Shown in pieces: positions 10,370 to 21,122 of a stretch of DNA of 64,000 bases. Under the pieces are notes generated by a model that made no database searches, was not told where the DNA came from, and saw only the letters and a program-made list of their open reading frames with translations. The position numbers were made by a program, and so were the translations under genes. Origin of the DNA: Amborella trichopoda (lineage: Eukaryota > Streptophyta > Magnoliopsida > Amborellales > Amborellaceae); assembly GCF_000471905.2 (NCBI RefSeq), contig NW_006499207.1, positions 2,097,043 to 2,161,042 on the forward strand, read 5' to 3'. Positions within the stretch are counted from its first letter, which is position 1, and every line of letters begins with the position of its first letter.

Positions 10370-12340
10370 CTTGAAAGGAGAGAGAGAGAAGAGAGAAAAA
10401 AAGGGCTGGTATTTTTCGGTAACGCAATTTTCTCCCTCCTCTTCTTTTCTCTCATCTCTATCTCATTTTCTCTTTCTCTCTCATCTTTATCTCTTTCTAT
10501 CTCATCTCGATCTCTCTCTTTTCTTTTTTCTCTTCTTTTCTCTCTCCTCTCCTCTCCTCTCATTCCCAGCACCGGTTGAGTTGACACTTTTTTTCCCCTC
10601 TTCTCCCTCTTTCCTGCCTTCCTGGTCTCGCATGACCACAACCATTCTCTTACCTCTTCCCCGTGGTCTCTCATAATTACAACTTTTTTCTCGCCTTCCT
10701 TGTGGTTTAGCAATACCACAATTCTCCTCTTTCCTTATGCTTTTATCTCCTCTCCTTTCTTGTGGTTTAGCAAGACCACAATTCTCCTCTTTTTCTATGC
10801 TTTTATCTCCAGTATATTCACTTGCTTCCCGTACACCCTTGGGTCTACCTATTCTATCTTTTTCTGGTGGTCTCTCATCTCTACCTCCCTTTATACTTTT
10901 TTTATGTGATTCTGCACGTTACTCGGTTTTAGAGTACCTCGAGTCACTCATTCACATTCCGTGATCTCGCGCGACCACCATTCCCCAAGTCTTCGATAAC
11001 CTTAGCGCCAGTCGGGCAATTTTCACGTAGCGCCGGTTGCGCAACTTTCCACGTAGCGCCCGCTTAGCGCTCATTCAACCTCTTCATAGAGCCGGCGGAC
11101 TGCTGCCCGTGACCTTAACCATCTCAACGACCTCTGCTATCTTCATTTCTCCCATACCACAGTCAACAACCAAACAGCCGCTCCACCACTAGCAACTCCC
11201 CTTCCCTCTTCCTAGCGCCGGCTGTGCGCTCCCCTTCCACCTTCCCGTGTACGATTCAATGTCCTCCTCCCTTCTCTTTCTTCCACGCCCTCTCTCTTTC
11301 TCACTCTAGGCAAGCCCCTGTTCTCTCACCTCTCAGCCTCTCTGATACCACCTTTTTCTCTCTCTAAAAACAGTCAGCTGCGATTCCCATAACACCCCAT
11401 CTTTACCCAATTTCCCTATGTTTCAATTCACCCAGCTGTAACCAGAAGGTTGCTGCCTCCTCTTCCCTGTACTCCTTCTTCTCCACCTCAATGCTCTCAC
11501 CTTATGCACCTCAGTCTCGACTACCATCACCTGCAATCCACCTCCGCCTCTCCTCAACAGCTGCAACCAGCAGCCACAGCCATCACTTGCCCCTTTCCTT
11601 CTCTGCTGCCCCCAAGCTTCGCACTCTTGCCGCTGTTCCACCTCCGACCAGCAACCAGCCACCTTCGCCTTTCTCTCTTCTCTTACCTTCTCCTCCACAG
11701 CTGACTCACCTCCCATCTTCTCCACTTATCCCTTTCTTCCAAGCAGCAATCAACTGTGACCAACCACATTCCCCTCCCTGCTCTCAGCCTCTCTTCCTCG
11801 CCATCATCTCCACTCGCTGCCCTCTACTCTCTCGCGATCCAATCTCCACCCCCTGTTGTGCATCATCAGCACTGTTCATCACCCCTTTGCCGCGCTCGCC
11901 ATCTTCTCCTCCACCACACGCAGCAGCCCAGTCCCATCTCAGCTGTCCCACTGATATCTCTCTCTCTATTCCCAGCTACCGGTGGCTACCATCGTTCACC
12001 TCCATCTCCGTCACCGTTCTCCGCTTCCTTCCTCTCAGCCTGCTGTTCCAGGCAGCAGCCAAACAGTATCTCCGCCATTTGCGACCAAATCGCGAGCCCT
12101 TGTAATCCATTCGCGAGCTTTTTGCTGCAACTTCTTGCTGCAACCTCTCGCTCTCTTTCTCTCTCTCTAAAAAACCCAACAAGCACAATCTGTTTCCTTT
12201 TATTTTCTTTTCATCCTCTTCGTTTCGTTACCACCGAAACTTTCACGCCTCTTTCCTTCTTCAAACCCGATACGGAAACTTTCGTGTCTTTTTCCCTCTC
12301 GAAAACCGATACTCAACCCTTTCCTCTCCAGTAGCGAAAG
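10370..12340 (+). repeat. Pyrimidine-rich expansion of the F LTR
   Basis: CT-rich, C-rich and TCTCTC-rich sequence with no tandem unit of fixed length. It is matched closely by 22500-24300 and more distantly by 61250-61970. It yields spurious Pro/Ser-rich frames on plus and Arg/Glu-rich frames on minus. Confidence 0.75.
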
Positions 12341-12639
12341 CGCTGCCTATTTTTACTCAAACAAACAAAGATTCTCTCTCTCCCTTAAGTCCAACTTTTT
12401 TTTTTTTTTAAACTATTTATTTTTATTACTTCTCTCCACATATCAAGCATACCCTTTTTATTTTCCTTCACCTCTATCCATACGTTCAACTCTCTTTCCC
12501 CCCCTCACACTAAAGAAATCCAATGAAACATTTGCTCTCTCTCTTAACCGAAGTACCGTTTTTTTTATATATATTATTTTAATACTTTACCTTTTCTCAT
12601 AAAGTACAACAAAAAAGTCCTCCCTCTCTTATCAACTTT

Positions 12640-13080
12640 CTATTATTTCCATTATTATTTTTATTTTACATAATGTCACTTATTTTATTTTATTTTTGCT
12701 TTAATTTACTTCATGCCCTTATCTTATTTTATTTACTTCATTCATTTCATTATTTAGTTAGTTGTTTTGATTTTTCTTTATTTTATTTACCTCATTTATT
12801 TTATTTTATTTTATTTTATTTCATTTCATTTACCTCTTTTATCATATATTCATTTATCTTATTCTATTTACTCCACTTATTTTATTTTAATTTATCTTTA
12901 TCTTCTTTATTTTATTTACATTATTTATTTTATCTTATTTTTCTCACCTCATTCATTTTAATTTATTTTCTTTTACTTCATTTTATTTATTTCACTTCAA
13001 TTCATTCCATTTTAATCGTAATTCCATTGTCTAATTTATTTTATTTTTATTTTATTTTATTTCATCTCTCTCATTTTCAT
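12640..13080 (+). repeat. Degenerate TTTTA/TTTCA microsatellite in F LTR
   Basis: Almost pure T/A/C sequence built from TTTTATT, TTTCATT and TTTACC words. Counterparts are at 24630-25060 and 62170-62640. It produces a hydrophobic frame (FILFYFISF) that mimics a membrane protein. Confidence 0.85.
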
Positions 13081-13096
13081 TTCATCCTGTAACAAG

Positions 13097-13114
13097 GTGG
13101 GGATCTTGCCCCAC
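13097..13114 (+). other. Conserved U5 hairpin (F 5' LTR)
   Basis: GTGGGG and CCCCAC separated by ATCTTG. Equivalent hairpins are at 25078-25095, 62661-62679, 29780-29800 and 60597-60617, several with paired changes. Probably an RNA structure in the element transcript. Confidence 0.6.
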
Positions 13115-13133
13115 TTATAGGTACTTCTAATAT

Positions 13134-13163
13134 GTGTGTGTGTGTGTGTATGTGTGTGTTTGC
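13134..13163 (+). repeat. TG microsatellite before a conserved TTTGCAG
   Basis: TG repeats followed by TTTGCAG and an AAGAAG-type segment. The same order is seen at about 25114-25150 and 62698-62735. The arrangement resembles a 3' splice site, but no donor was identified. Confidence 0.5.
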
Positions 13164-13464
13164 AGAAAAGAAGAAATAGGTCAAGGGAGGCGATTCTAAA
13201 CCGGCCATAAGCTAGGGGGCTTTCCAACGTGATCTAAGAGGGCGCTCACGCGAGCCAGCCCGAGCGTGTAACATACCCACATGAGGTAAGTCCCGCCTCA
13301 CGACCTTAAATTCCACGATTACCGGTTGGTAATACATGCCATTGTTCTCGAACAAAGTTCCCAAGAGAGCGATCTCAAAGCGTCCCGCGTCTCCCCTGAA
13401 ACCCGAGAGGCGTGCCGCCCGATCATCCAAATTCGGAGGGCAAGATCGAGGCACCTAACCAGCT

Positions 13465-13482
13465 TGGCGACTCCACTGGGGA
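13465..13482 (+). other. Primer binding site, tRNA-Arg type (element F)
   Basis: TGGCGACTCCACTGGGGA, three bases after the LTR end. It defines element F as plus-oriented. Confidence 0.9.
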
Positions 13483-13680
13483 CACGCTACCCCATCGTTG
13501 AATCGTTCTTGTTTGACCTTCCTTTTTTTTTATTCCTGCTCACTATACACACACCTGTTTTTGGGGTTGCTTAACCCCTTCATCCGAGTCAGAGGTTTCG
13601 TGATACCCGCACTCGTGAGTCTTCATCGGGAATAGATTCCAGGAAAATCGTTCCTGACATTTCTCCTGAGCATTGACCCC

Positions 13681-14414
13681 ATGTCACTCTCTCGGGTCCT
13701 GACCTGGATTGAGGTGAGGATGGACCAAAAATTCCCTCACTCCCTACCTCCTTGCATTGGCGGACCCTCCGGCAATGCACCTTGCATTGGTGGCACACAT
13801 GCCACCACACACAACATGCACCCTGCTATTGGCGAGTCACTTGCCGGTCCCATTGCTCGGGGTAGCCCGGAGGCCGCCCCTCCCTCTCCTGCGACTGACA
13901 GTTCATCTGTCGCCGCTCCTGTGGGTTGCCGTGAGGCTACCCCCAGTCTTTATCACTTCGAGCCCCTGTAACAGGATGCTCGACATCAGGAGGAGGAGGC
14001 TCTGAAGCACCACCCCACACACACCCACCAAAGCTAGTGTACTATCCGTTCTAGCTACACCTCGGGGCAACCCTCAGGTTACCCCGATACACGATCAAGG
14101 ATCCGGTCTTCTTGGACTTGACCCTGCACCTCTTTTGCATGCACATTGCAACGCTCAGCGCAGCTTTGTTGCTGCCCCTGCTCGAGCACACGAAGGGGAA
14201 CCTCCTAGTCTTCTTACCCAGCACATGCCTGTTCACTTTGTGAGGGATGGTCACAAGGCCATTTCGTCACACACATGCTTACGACACCGGGCCTCTTAAG
14301 GCCGAACATGCTGCTTGAGCCCAGGACCACCAGGTCACCCGAAGTCCTTTTGCAGAGGGTGCACACGCGCCAATCCCCCCGCCCGCCCAGGGTACACCTG
14401 AGCAACATGCACAC
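13681..14414 (+). pseudogene. gag N-terminal region of element F, broken
   Basis: An N-terminal module shared with A (30097-30450) and BC (54348-54720): VLTW, then CIGGTHATTHN-like and SLAGPIAR-like motifs. A second stretch with ARAHEG and VRD corresponds to BC around 54960-55050. The reading frame changes at least once, so the product is broken here. A structural role as Gag precursor is inferred from position and homology. I do not recognise a named domain. Confidence 0.55.
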
Positions 14415-16076
14415 ATGCACATATCCAAAACTTCTTCTGAAGGCGAAGAAAAGGACACCATGGAAGACTTCTCTGCCGAAGACGAGAGCCATTTCCTTCC
14501 CCTAACTCCCGTTGATGCGGATGATGCCGAAAAAGCATCGAATGAGGAGAACACCAAAACGGTTACTCGGGGCATGATGAAGCCAGTTGAGCCCCTTTCA
14601 AGTCGGGACACCGAGAGCAATGACATCTTCGAGCAGATTGAGCTCGGGGCAATTTATGGGTCTGAATCAACTTCTCCTTGACTCCTGTTAAGCCCGAAGG
14701 CATCGTGCCGAGGCAGCCACGGTCCCTCAAGTAAAATGGAAGCGGAACCCACCAAGGGCACTGGCCATGACTCCTTTGTGGTGGAGAGTCTGATCCATGA
14801 AGAAACAGGTTCCCTTCCCATAATGCAAGAGAATGATTCATCATCTCCCCTCGAAGTCTGCCTTGACATTCTGGCTCCCCAAGATGAACTTGAAGAGCAA
14901 ACTGATAGTGTTGAGCCATCACAAGGGCTTGAGAAACCCATTGTCGAGATCGACCTTCAGAATAAGAAGGGGACTCTGCCATTATCTACTTTCCTTTCGT
15001 CTTTCCAGGGATTCATCACTGAATCTTGGACACATGATGAACAATCATCTACTCTCGTTGGTCTTAATGACACTACTTCCCTTGCTTGCTTCCCATAGAC
15101 ATTCTTAGCACTGATGAGAACTCGTCACTCTCATCCAAGGAAAGCTGCTCCCTAGTACAGAATGAAACAAGCTCCGCTTGATGCTGGCCCTGTTCAAGTG
15201 GCCCCTCCATGCCCTAAGATTGCCACAACTCCCTGCAAAGCTAATTGTTAGCTCTCCTCATGTCATGAATGCCTCATGTATCCTCTCCAGGATGTTGATG
15301 GAGGCTTGCTGTCCCATGAGAGGTTCAGGTTCTCTCTTAATGGCAAGGAGCCCTCAAGTATGGCTAGTGTCGAAACTGTGGTGATCAGTGAAGTATTAAA
15401 AGCCTATGAAGATGAGATTGCACATCTTAAGGCCACGGTAAGGCGGTTACAAGCTGAGATGAGGAGGAAAGATAAAAGGATAGAAACCGTGCGTCAAGCG
15501 GAACTGAAGTCTCATAAGCTTGAGTGTACCCCCTCAGGGCATCAAGCCTTATTTACTGTCTCTCAAGCACCGCTCTTGCCCATTAAAATGAGTTTGTCGA
15601 ATGATGAACTACTTCCACCCTCGCCTTCCTCACTGCAAGTCCCTTCCCCATCTTTTCTTCGGATTAAGAACGGAGGACTAATAAAAGGCATGGTGGCCAG
15701 AGCATAAAAAAGATGCGATGCCTCAGTGACAAGAATGTCGAATCGCTGCCAGAAACCTCCCCCAGCTTATCTTGATCAGACTCTATTACCACAAGGAGAT
15801 CAAAGACTCGACGTCTCCAAGAAGGAAATCGGTTACTTCCGACACGAGGATTATTCCTTTCAAAATTCTTTAATCCTCATGTTACTGGAAACTCTCTTAT
15901 TAAAGGGAGTGATCGAACTGCCTGCTCTAAAAAGACCAAAGGAAGTTGGGAGAGATGACAAGCCCAATTATTGCCAATGCCATAGGTTACTTGGTCACAA
16001 GACTGAAGAGTGTCTTTCCATTAGAGACATTATCTAGAATCTTATAAACAACGGGGAGATTGAATTAGCAGAATGA
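14415..16076 (+). pseudogene. gag-like C-terminal frame with CCHC-type knuckle (element F)
   Basis: A single reading frame of about 550 codons with only a few stops. An acidic N-terminal part (about residues 1-240) is followed by a charged, heptad-like segment, EVLKAYEDEIAHLKATVRRL (about 15391-15450), likely a coiled coil. It ends in the Tat-type module VIELPALKRPKEVGR and YCQCHRLLGHKTEEC (about 15970-16015), with Cys, Cys, His and Cys all present. The knuckle should bind element RNA. After DII a TAG replaces the expected glutamine. The acidic part is not similar to the gag core of A, BC or D, so F may have swapped or lost its capsid region. No protease follows. Confidence 0.6.
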
Positions 16077-16082
16077 TTCCAC

Positions 16083-16740
16083 ACCATGGTCCGTGCTGCA
16101 TGACCTTAAACTGCACAACGATGGTCTAGATGCATGACCCTAAACTGCATGGTCCAAACTATATGACCTTCAACTATAGTGATGGTCTAAATGCACGACC
16201 CTAAACTGCATGGTCCAAACTATATGACCTTAAACTATAGTGATGGTCTAAATGCACGACCCTAAACTGCATGGTCCAAATTATATGACCTTAAACTATA
16301 GTGATGGTCTAGATGCACGACCTTAAACTGTATGGTCTAAACTATATGACCTTAAACTATAGTGGAGGTCTAGATGCATGACCCTAAACTGCATGGTCCA
16401 AACTATATGACCTTAAACTGTAGTGGAGGTCTAGTTGCACGACCTTAAACTGTATGGTCCTAGTTGCATGCTTTTAAATTGCATAACCAAAGTCCAAACT
16501 ATATGACCTTAAAATGTGGCTGAGGTCTAGTTGCACGACCTTAAAACTGCATGGTCTTAGTTGCATGACCTTAAACTGCATAGCCATGGTCCAAGCTATA
16601 TGACCCTAAACTATAACACACATCCTAGTGGCATGACGTTAAACTGCACAACATACGGTCTCGTAGGTAAGACCTTAAACATGCCTTCAAGTCTCGACAA
16701 ATGACCTTAAAACATGCCAAATTGATGGTCACGGTGGCAT
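16083..16740 (+). repeat. 61-bp tandem array (element F, block 1)
   Basis: Period 61 bp, measured at 16181, 16242 and 16303. Each unit has two halves of about 30 bp, with GACCCTAAACTGCATGGTCC and ATATGACCTTAAACTATAG. The array starts directly after the gag frame. Confidence 0.9.
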
Positions 16741-16769
16741 GACCTAAAACACACTTCAAATAAAAAGGA

Positions 16770-17050
16770 AGAAGAACACAGACATGACGAAAACCCGTAA
16801 GGGCGTCATGGGTAAAAATGTCAAAAACAAAATGAATGATGGACATGGTGTGCACTCTCAAAGGCCACCATGGGCAAAATATGTCAGAAAGAAAAAAAAG
16901 ATGGGCATAGTGAAAACCCGCAAGGGCACTATGGGCAAGAGTGTCAAAATAAAAGGGATGTGGTGAAACCCCTTCAGGGCACTCTCAAATGACGGGGGTG
17001 CTGACCTTGCCTTATGGGACAATACGAGTAAAAATGTCTCACGTCCCTGT
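16770..17050 (+). repeat. Imperfect 70-80-bp repeats with CATGGGTAAAAATGTCA
   Basis: About three copies of GACATGACGAAAACCCG... GTCATGGGTAAAAATGTC. Related degenerate copies lie at 18400-18800, 42640-42850 and, in reverse, 5050-5290. Small open frames here are repeat-derived. Confidence 0.6.
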
Positions 17051-17139
17051 AGCAAGATGTTAAACTACGTGACATACAGTCTATTCGCACGACTATAAAT
17101 TGCTTACATGTCTCCATGAGGTCCCTCACAAGCCGCTGC

Positions 17140-17640
17140 TCCTACGCATCCCTTGCACGCGTGACCCGAGCTGCCACCCGCATGTCCTTTGCGCACATCC
17201 CTCGCACGCATGACTTGAGCTGTCGCCCGCGTGACAGTTTGTGCGCATCCTTCGCACGCATTCCCTGAAGATTTGCAAACGCACTTCCTTGTATATGCTG
17301 CCACGCAGATACCGCCGAGTGTGTTCCTTCTTCACCGCTGCCCATGAAACCCCATGCATCAGGGATCAGGACCGAGTCGAGCTCAGGCCAGAGGCCCAAA
17401 CACAGGTCACCGCTATTTGTGTAACTTCTGACCAGCATCGGCTGTGTTCTCAAAGGCCCTGTGCTGGCTGTGTTCGGTGCCTAGCGCCGGCTATGTTCTC
17501 AAAGCTTAGCACTGACTGTATTCACCAAAGCCCATCGTCGACTCTGTTCTCAATCGGCCACCGCCTGCTGTGTTCTCAAAGGATAGTGCAGGTTGTGCCC
17601 AGCACCGCTTGTGTTCTAAAGTCACCATCGCGTGTGTTTC
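17140..17640 (+). repeat. Two GC-richer short repeat blocks in F
   Basis: 17140-17270 has about three copies of a 45-50-bp GCGCATCCCTCGCACGC unit. 17430-17640 has about six copies of a 35-40-bp unit around CTGTGTTCTCAAAG. Neither was seen in A or BC. The open frame across the second block (17241-17738) is repeat-derived. Confidence 0.6.
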
Positions 17641-17759
17641 CGCCGTCTGTGTTGGCGCCACACGCGTCAATACTGCAACTGTTCAAGACCACCGTCGTGT
17701 GTGTTACGTTCCCCATTCTAACGCCACGTATGTTCTAGCATCGCACGTGCTAAAACCTC

Positions 17760-18220
17760 CTACCACTATCCCTAGTGGAGTTGCACCTAAGCGATGACCT
17801 GTCATCTCTAGTGGAGTTGCACCCAGGCTGTTGCACCTATCATCCCCCAATGGAGTCAGGAGCAGGCCACTGTCCCTCATCCTCAGTAGGAGTCACACCC
17901 ATACTGCAACCCATTATCCCCAGTGGAGTTAGGATCATTCTTATCTCTCCAATCTCCAGTGGATCTGTTTCACACAAGCTATCTTATTCCTAGGGAGTCG
18001 GGTTACCTGTCATAAGCCAATTCTCCATAGGGTCTCATCTTTCACCCCAGGGAGCCACACTTGCTGCTCAATCGCCAGTGAAGTTCGCTTCTATTTGCCA
18101 TCCGTTGTCGGGTCACCATTTTCGTCTGAGCCCTCTGTTTGTGTATGGCCTTAACCGTTTTATCCCCAGGGAGTCAGATTGCCATCCACAGACCTATTCC
18201 CCCTAGAGCTTCACCTACAT
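17760..18220 (+). repeat. CCCCAGTGGAGT-type repeats (element F)
   Basis: Imperfect units of about 45-60 bp with TATCCCCAGTGGAGT as core. Counterparts are in A (41570-41995) and BC (reverse, 6081-6519 and 6961-7071). Confidence 0.6.
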
Positions 18221-18224
18221 GGTG

Positions 18225-18545
18225 ACCCACACAATAGTCTAGATGCACGACTCTAAACTGCATGGTCCAAACTATATGACCTTAAACAGCAGCAGAGGTC
18301 TAGTTGCACGACCCTAAACAACATGGTCTTAGCTGCATGACTTTAAACTGCATAGCCACGGTCGAAGCTATATAACCTTAAAACTATAGTGCAAGTCCTG
18401 TCTGCATGATGTTAAAAGGCTTCGAACAAGGGAACACCATGAGTAAAAGGCTCCGAACAAGTGAACTCCATGAGTAAAAGGCTCCGAACAATCCGCATGA
18501 TGTTAAAACTATAGCACACGTCCTGACCGCATGATGTTAAAAGGC
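18225..18545 (+). repeat. 61-bp tandem array (element F, block 2)
   Basis: A second, more degenerate block of the TGACCTTAAACTG repeat, mixed towards its end with GGCTCCGAACAAGGGAA repeats. 18546-18984 holds further degenerate ATGGGTAAAAG-type repeats and nothing else that I can see. Confidence 0.75.
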
Positions 18546-18984
18546 TCCGAATAAGGGAAGGCCACAAAAAAAAAAAACAAGAAAAAGAGAAAAGAATAAC
18601 GGGCATGGTATAAATCTAAACAAGGGAACGCCTTTAATAAAAATGACGGATGGACATGGTCACGAACCATGAGTAAGAGAGTTCCCTAAATAAAAAAAAC
18701 CAGGGCACAGTGAAAACTAGAAAGGGCACTGTGAGTAAAAATAAAAAATAAAGGTGGACATGACAAAAAGGTCATGGGTAAAAGAGCTCCGAATAAAAGG
18801 AGGTTGGTAAAAAACTGTCTCTACGACACCACTTCTCAAGTCCAAGTGAAAAATCGTAAAAGGTGCTCAGATCAATAAAATCAGGTTGATGCAACATTCG
18901 TCTTCATAGGCAGCTTCAGTCAACACTCCCTTCATCATCAAGACGTCCAGCAGGGTGTAGATGTTATAATCATCCCTCATCTTC

Positions 18985-20290
18985 CCTCTTCAGTCCTGGG
19001 TGAATAGGTGGCCCAGTTGATATCCTTCTTCATTCTTGGGTGAACAGGTAGCCCATTGGGTGAATAGGTAGCCCAGTTGACATCCTTCTTCAGTCTTGGG
19101 TGAACATGTAGCGCAGTCGACATCCTTCTTCGGTCCTGGGAGAACAGGTAGCCCAATTGACTTTCTTCTTCAGTCCTGGGTAAACAGGTAGCCCAGTTAA
19201 TATCCTTCTCCAGTCCTGGTTGAAAAGGTAGCCCAGTCGACATCCTTCTCTATTCCTGGGTGAACAGGTAGCCCAGTTGACTTCCTTCTTCAGTCATGGG
19301 TGAACAGGTAGCCCAATTGACCTCCTTCTTCAGTCTTGGGTGAACAAGTAGCCTAGTTAACTTCCTTCTTCGGTCCTGGCTGAACAGGTAGCCCAGTTGA
19401 TATCCTTCTCCAATCCTGAGTGAACAGGTAGCCCAGTCGACATCCTTCTTCAGTCGTGGGTGAACAGGTAGCGCAGTCGACTTCCTTCTTTAGTCATGGT
19501 GAACAAGTAGCCCAGTTGATATCCTTCTCCAGTCTTGGGTGAATAGGTAGCCCAGTCGACATCCTTCTTCAGTCCTGGGGGAACAGGTAGCCTAGTCAAC
19601 ATCCTTCTTCAATCTTGGGTGAACAGGTAGTCTAGCTGACATCCTTCTTCAGTTCCAGGTGAACAGGTAGCCCAGTTGACTTCATTCTTTAGTCCTGGGT
19701 GAACACGTAACCTAGTCGACTTTCTTCTCCAGTCCTGAGTGAAAAGGTAGCCCAATCGACATCCTTCTCCAGTCCTGAGTGAACAGGTAGCCCACTCGAC
19801 TTCCTTCTCCAGTCTTGAGTGAATAGGTAGCTCAGTCAACATCCTTCTTTAGTCCTGGGTGAACAGGTAGCCCAGTCGACTTCTTTCTTCAGTCTTGGGT
19901 GAACAGGTAGGGCAGTTGATATCCTTCTCTAGTCTTGGGTGAATAGGTAGCTCAGTAGACATCCTTCTCCAATCCTGGGTAAACAGGTAAGCCCACTCGA
20001 CTTCCTTTTTCCGTTCTGAGTGAATCGGTAGCCCAGTTGAAATAATTCTCATGTCTTGGGTGAACAAGTAGCCCAGTCGTCATCCTTTTTCAGTCTTGGG
20101 TGAACAGGTAGCCCAGTCGACATCCTTCTTCAGTTCTGGGTGAACAAGTAGCCCATTCGACATCCTTCATCAGTTTTGGGTGAACAGATAGCCCAGTCAA
20201 CATCCTTCATCAGTCTTGGGTGAATAGGTAGCCCAGTCGACATCCGTCTTCAGTCCTGGGTGAACAGGTAGCCCAGTCGATATCCTTCTT
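18985..20290 (+). repeat. 40-bp tandem array, about 33 copies (element F)
   Basis: The unit is GTCCTGGGTGAACAGGTAGC followed by CCAGTCGACATCCTTCTTCA. The 40-bp period was checked between 19811 and 19851. Copies differ by scattered substitutions and occasional short indels. 40 bp is not a multiple of three, so one open frame cycles through three different peptide versions. That explains the minus-strand frames at 18977-20067, which are not genes. Confidence 0.95.
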
Positions 20291-20435
20291 CAAGGCTGGG
20301 TGACAACGTGGCCCAGTCATTATCCCTTCTTCAAGGACCATCCCTTCTTCAAGGCTGGGTGACAACGTAACCCAGTCATTATCCCTTCTTCAAGGCTGGG
20401 TGACAACCTAGCCCGATCATTATCCCTTCTTCAAG
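20290..20435 (+). repeat. Variant array, about 50-bp unit
   Basis: About three copies of CTTCAAGGCTGGGTGACAAC followed by CCCAGTCATTATCCC. It is evidently derived from the 40-bp unit, since it shares GGGTGA...CCCAGTC. Confidence 0.8.
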
Positions 20436-20439
20436 GACC

Positions 20440-20690
20440 TTCTCCACATGCTTGAAATGTGCATGCCTTCTCCTTCTCTTATGGGCCTTCTCCTCTTGCT
20501 AGAAATGTGCATGTCTTCTCCTTCTCTCATGGACCTTTTCCCCATGCATGAAATGTGCATGCCTTCTCCTTCGCTTATGGAGCTTCTCCCCATGCAAGAA
20601 ATGTGCATGCCTTCTCCATCTCTTATAAACCTTCTCCCCATGCATGAAATGTGCATGCCCTCTCCTTCTTCTATTGTGGACCTCTCTCTC
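20440..20690 (+). repeat. 48-bp tandem array, five copies
   Basis: The unit contains GAAATGTGCATGCCTTCTCC. 48 bp is a multiple of three, so both strands stay open (for example 20448-20705 plus, 20420-20794 minus) and give 16-residue repeats such as EMCMPSPSLM. I treat these frames as by-products. Confidence 0.9.
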
Positions 20691-21122
20691 CATGAGGCTA
20701 GGTGACAAAGTAGGCCAGTCATCATCCTTTCAAGGCAGAAACTGACAAATCTAGGGTAGAACCTACCAGAGACTTTAGCTTGCAGAGCCAACACGATCAG
20801 ACCTTTGGGATCGGCTAATAGAACCTACCCCCGATCGGACTCGGTAGACAAGACCCATAGTGGCTCTGATCGTCAAAAGAAAACATGGTGTAACAGCAAA
20901 CAAATGTTGACAAAAAAATTCTCTTCTCCCCCGAAGTCTCCACGGACGGACCCACAAACAATGCATTCCTACATTTGAGCAGACTAGTTACACCATTACG
21001 TGAATCTCCTCGGCGTTCAAGTGGTCCTGTGACTAGGAAGAAACAAAGTAAAAGCCGAATGAAAATTTTCAACTGATTATCCTTCTCGCTTCTCTTGAAG
21101 CACAACATTTGGTGGGGCTAGC
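20691..21122 (+). other. 3' non-coding end and polypurine tract of element F
   Basis: Non-coding sequence with a CTTGAAGCACAACATTTGG segment shared with A (43435-43455) and BC (reverse). It ends in GGTGGGGCTAGC at 21111-21122, directly before the 3' LTR. Confidence 0.7.

Larger units (their letters stand above)
8851..13461 (+). mobile_element. 5' LTR of element F
   Basis: About 4.6 kb, ending CACCTAACCA three bases before the primer site. The first 100 bases have an internal deletion compared with 21123-21220. The first 1.4 kb or so is shared with the LTRs of A and BC. The middle 2.5 kb is an F-specific pyrimidine-rich expansion. The last 0.3 kb is again shared. Long open frames such as 11491-12105 and 12673-13092 lie in the low-complexity part and are not genes. 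Confidence 0.85.

Noticed and set aside
10267..10719. Minus-strand Arg/Glu-rich frame
   Set aside because: Reverse of the TCTCTC-rich LTR leader; a charged low-complexity artefact.
11491..12334. Long Pro/Ser/Leu-rich open frames in the F 5' LTR (and copies at 22762-24306, 61462-61971)
   Set aside because: They lie in the pyrimidine-rich LTR expansion, several frames are open together, and the protein sequence simply reflects CT-rich DNA. Frames are not kept between LTR copies.
12673..13092. Frame encoding a very hydrophobic, membrane-like protein (also 24743-25111 and 62323-62586)
   Set aside because: Translation of a TTTTATT/TTTCATT microsatellite. No start context, no family, and the copies differ by shifts.
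18985..20290. CRISPR-like array
   Set aside because: The units are directly adjacent with no unique spacers, and the context is a plant retrotransposon.
20420..20794. 16-residue repeat protein on either strand
   Set aside because: The 48-bp unit is a multiple of three, so both strands stay open by chance. The neighbouring 40-bp and 50-bp arrays show that this is a repeat region.
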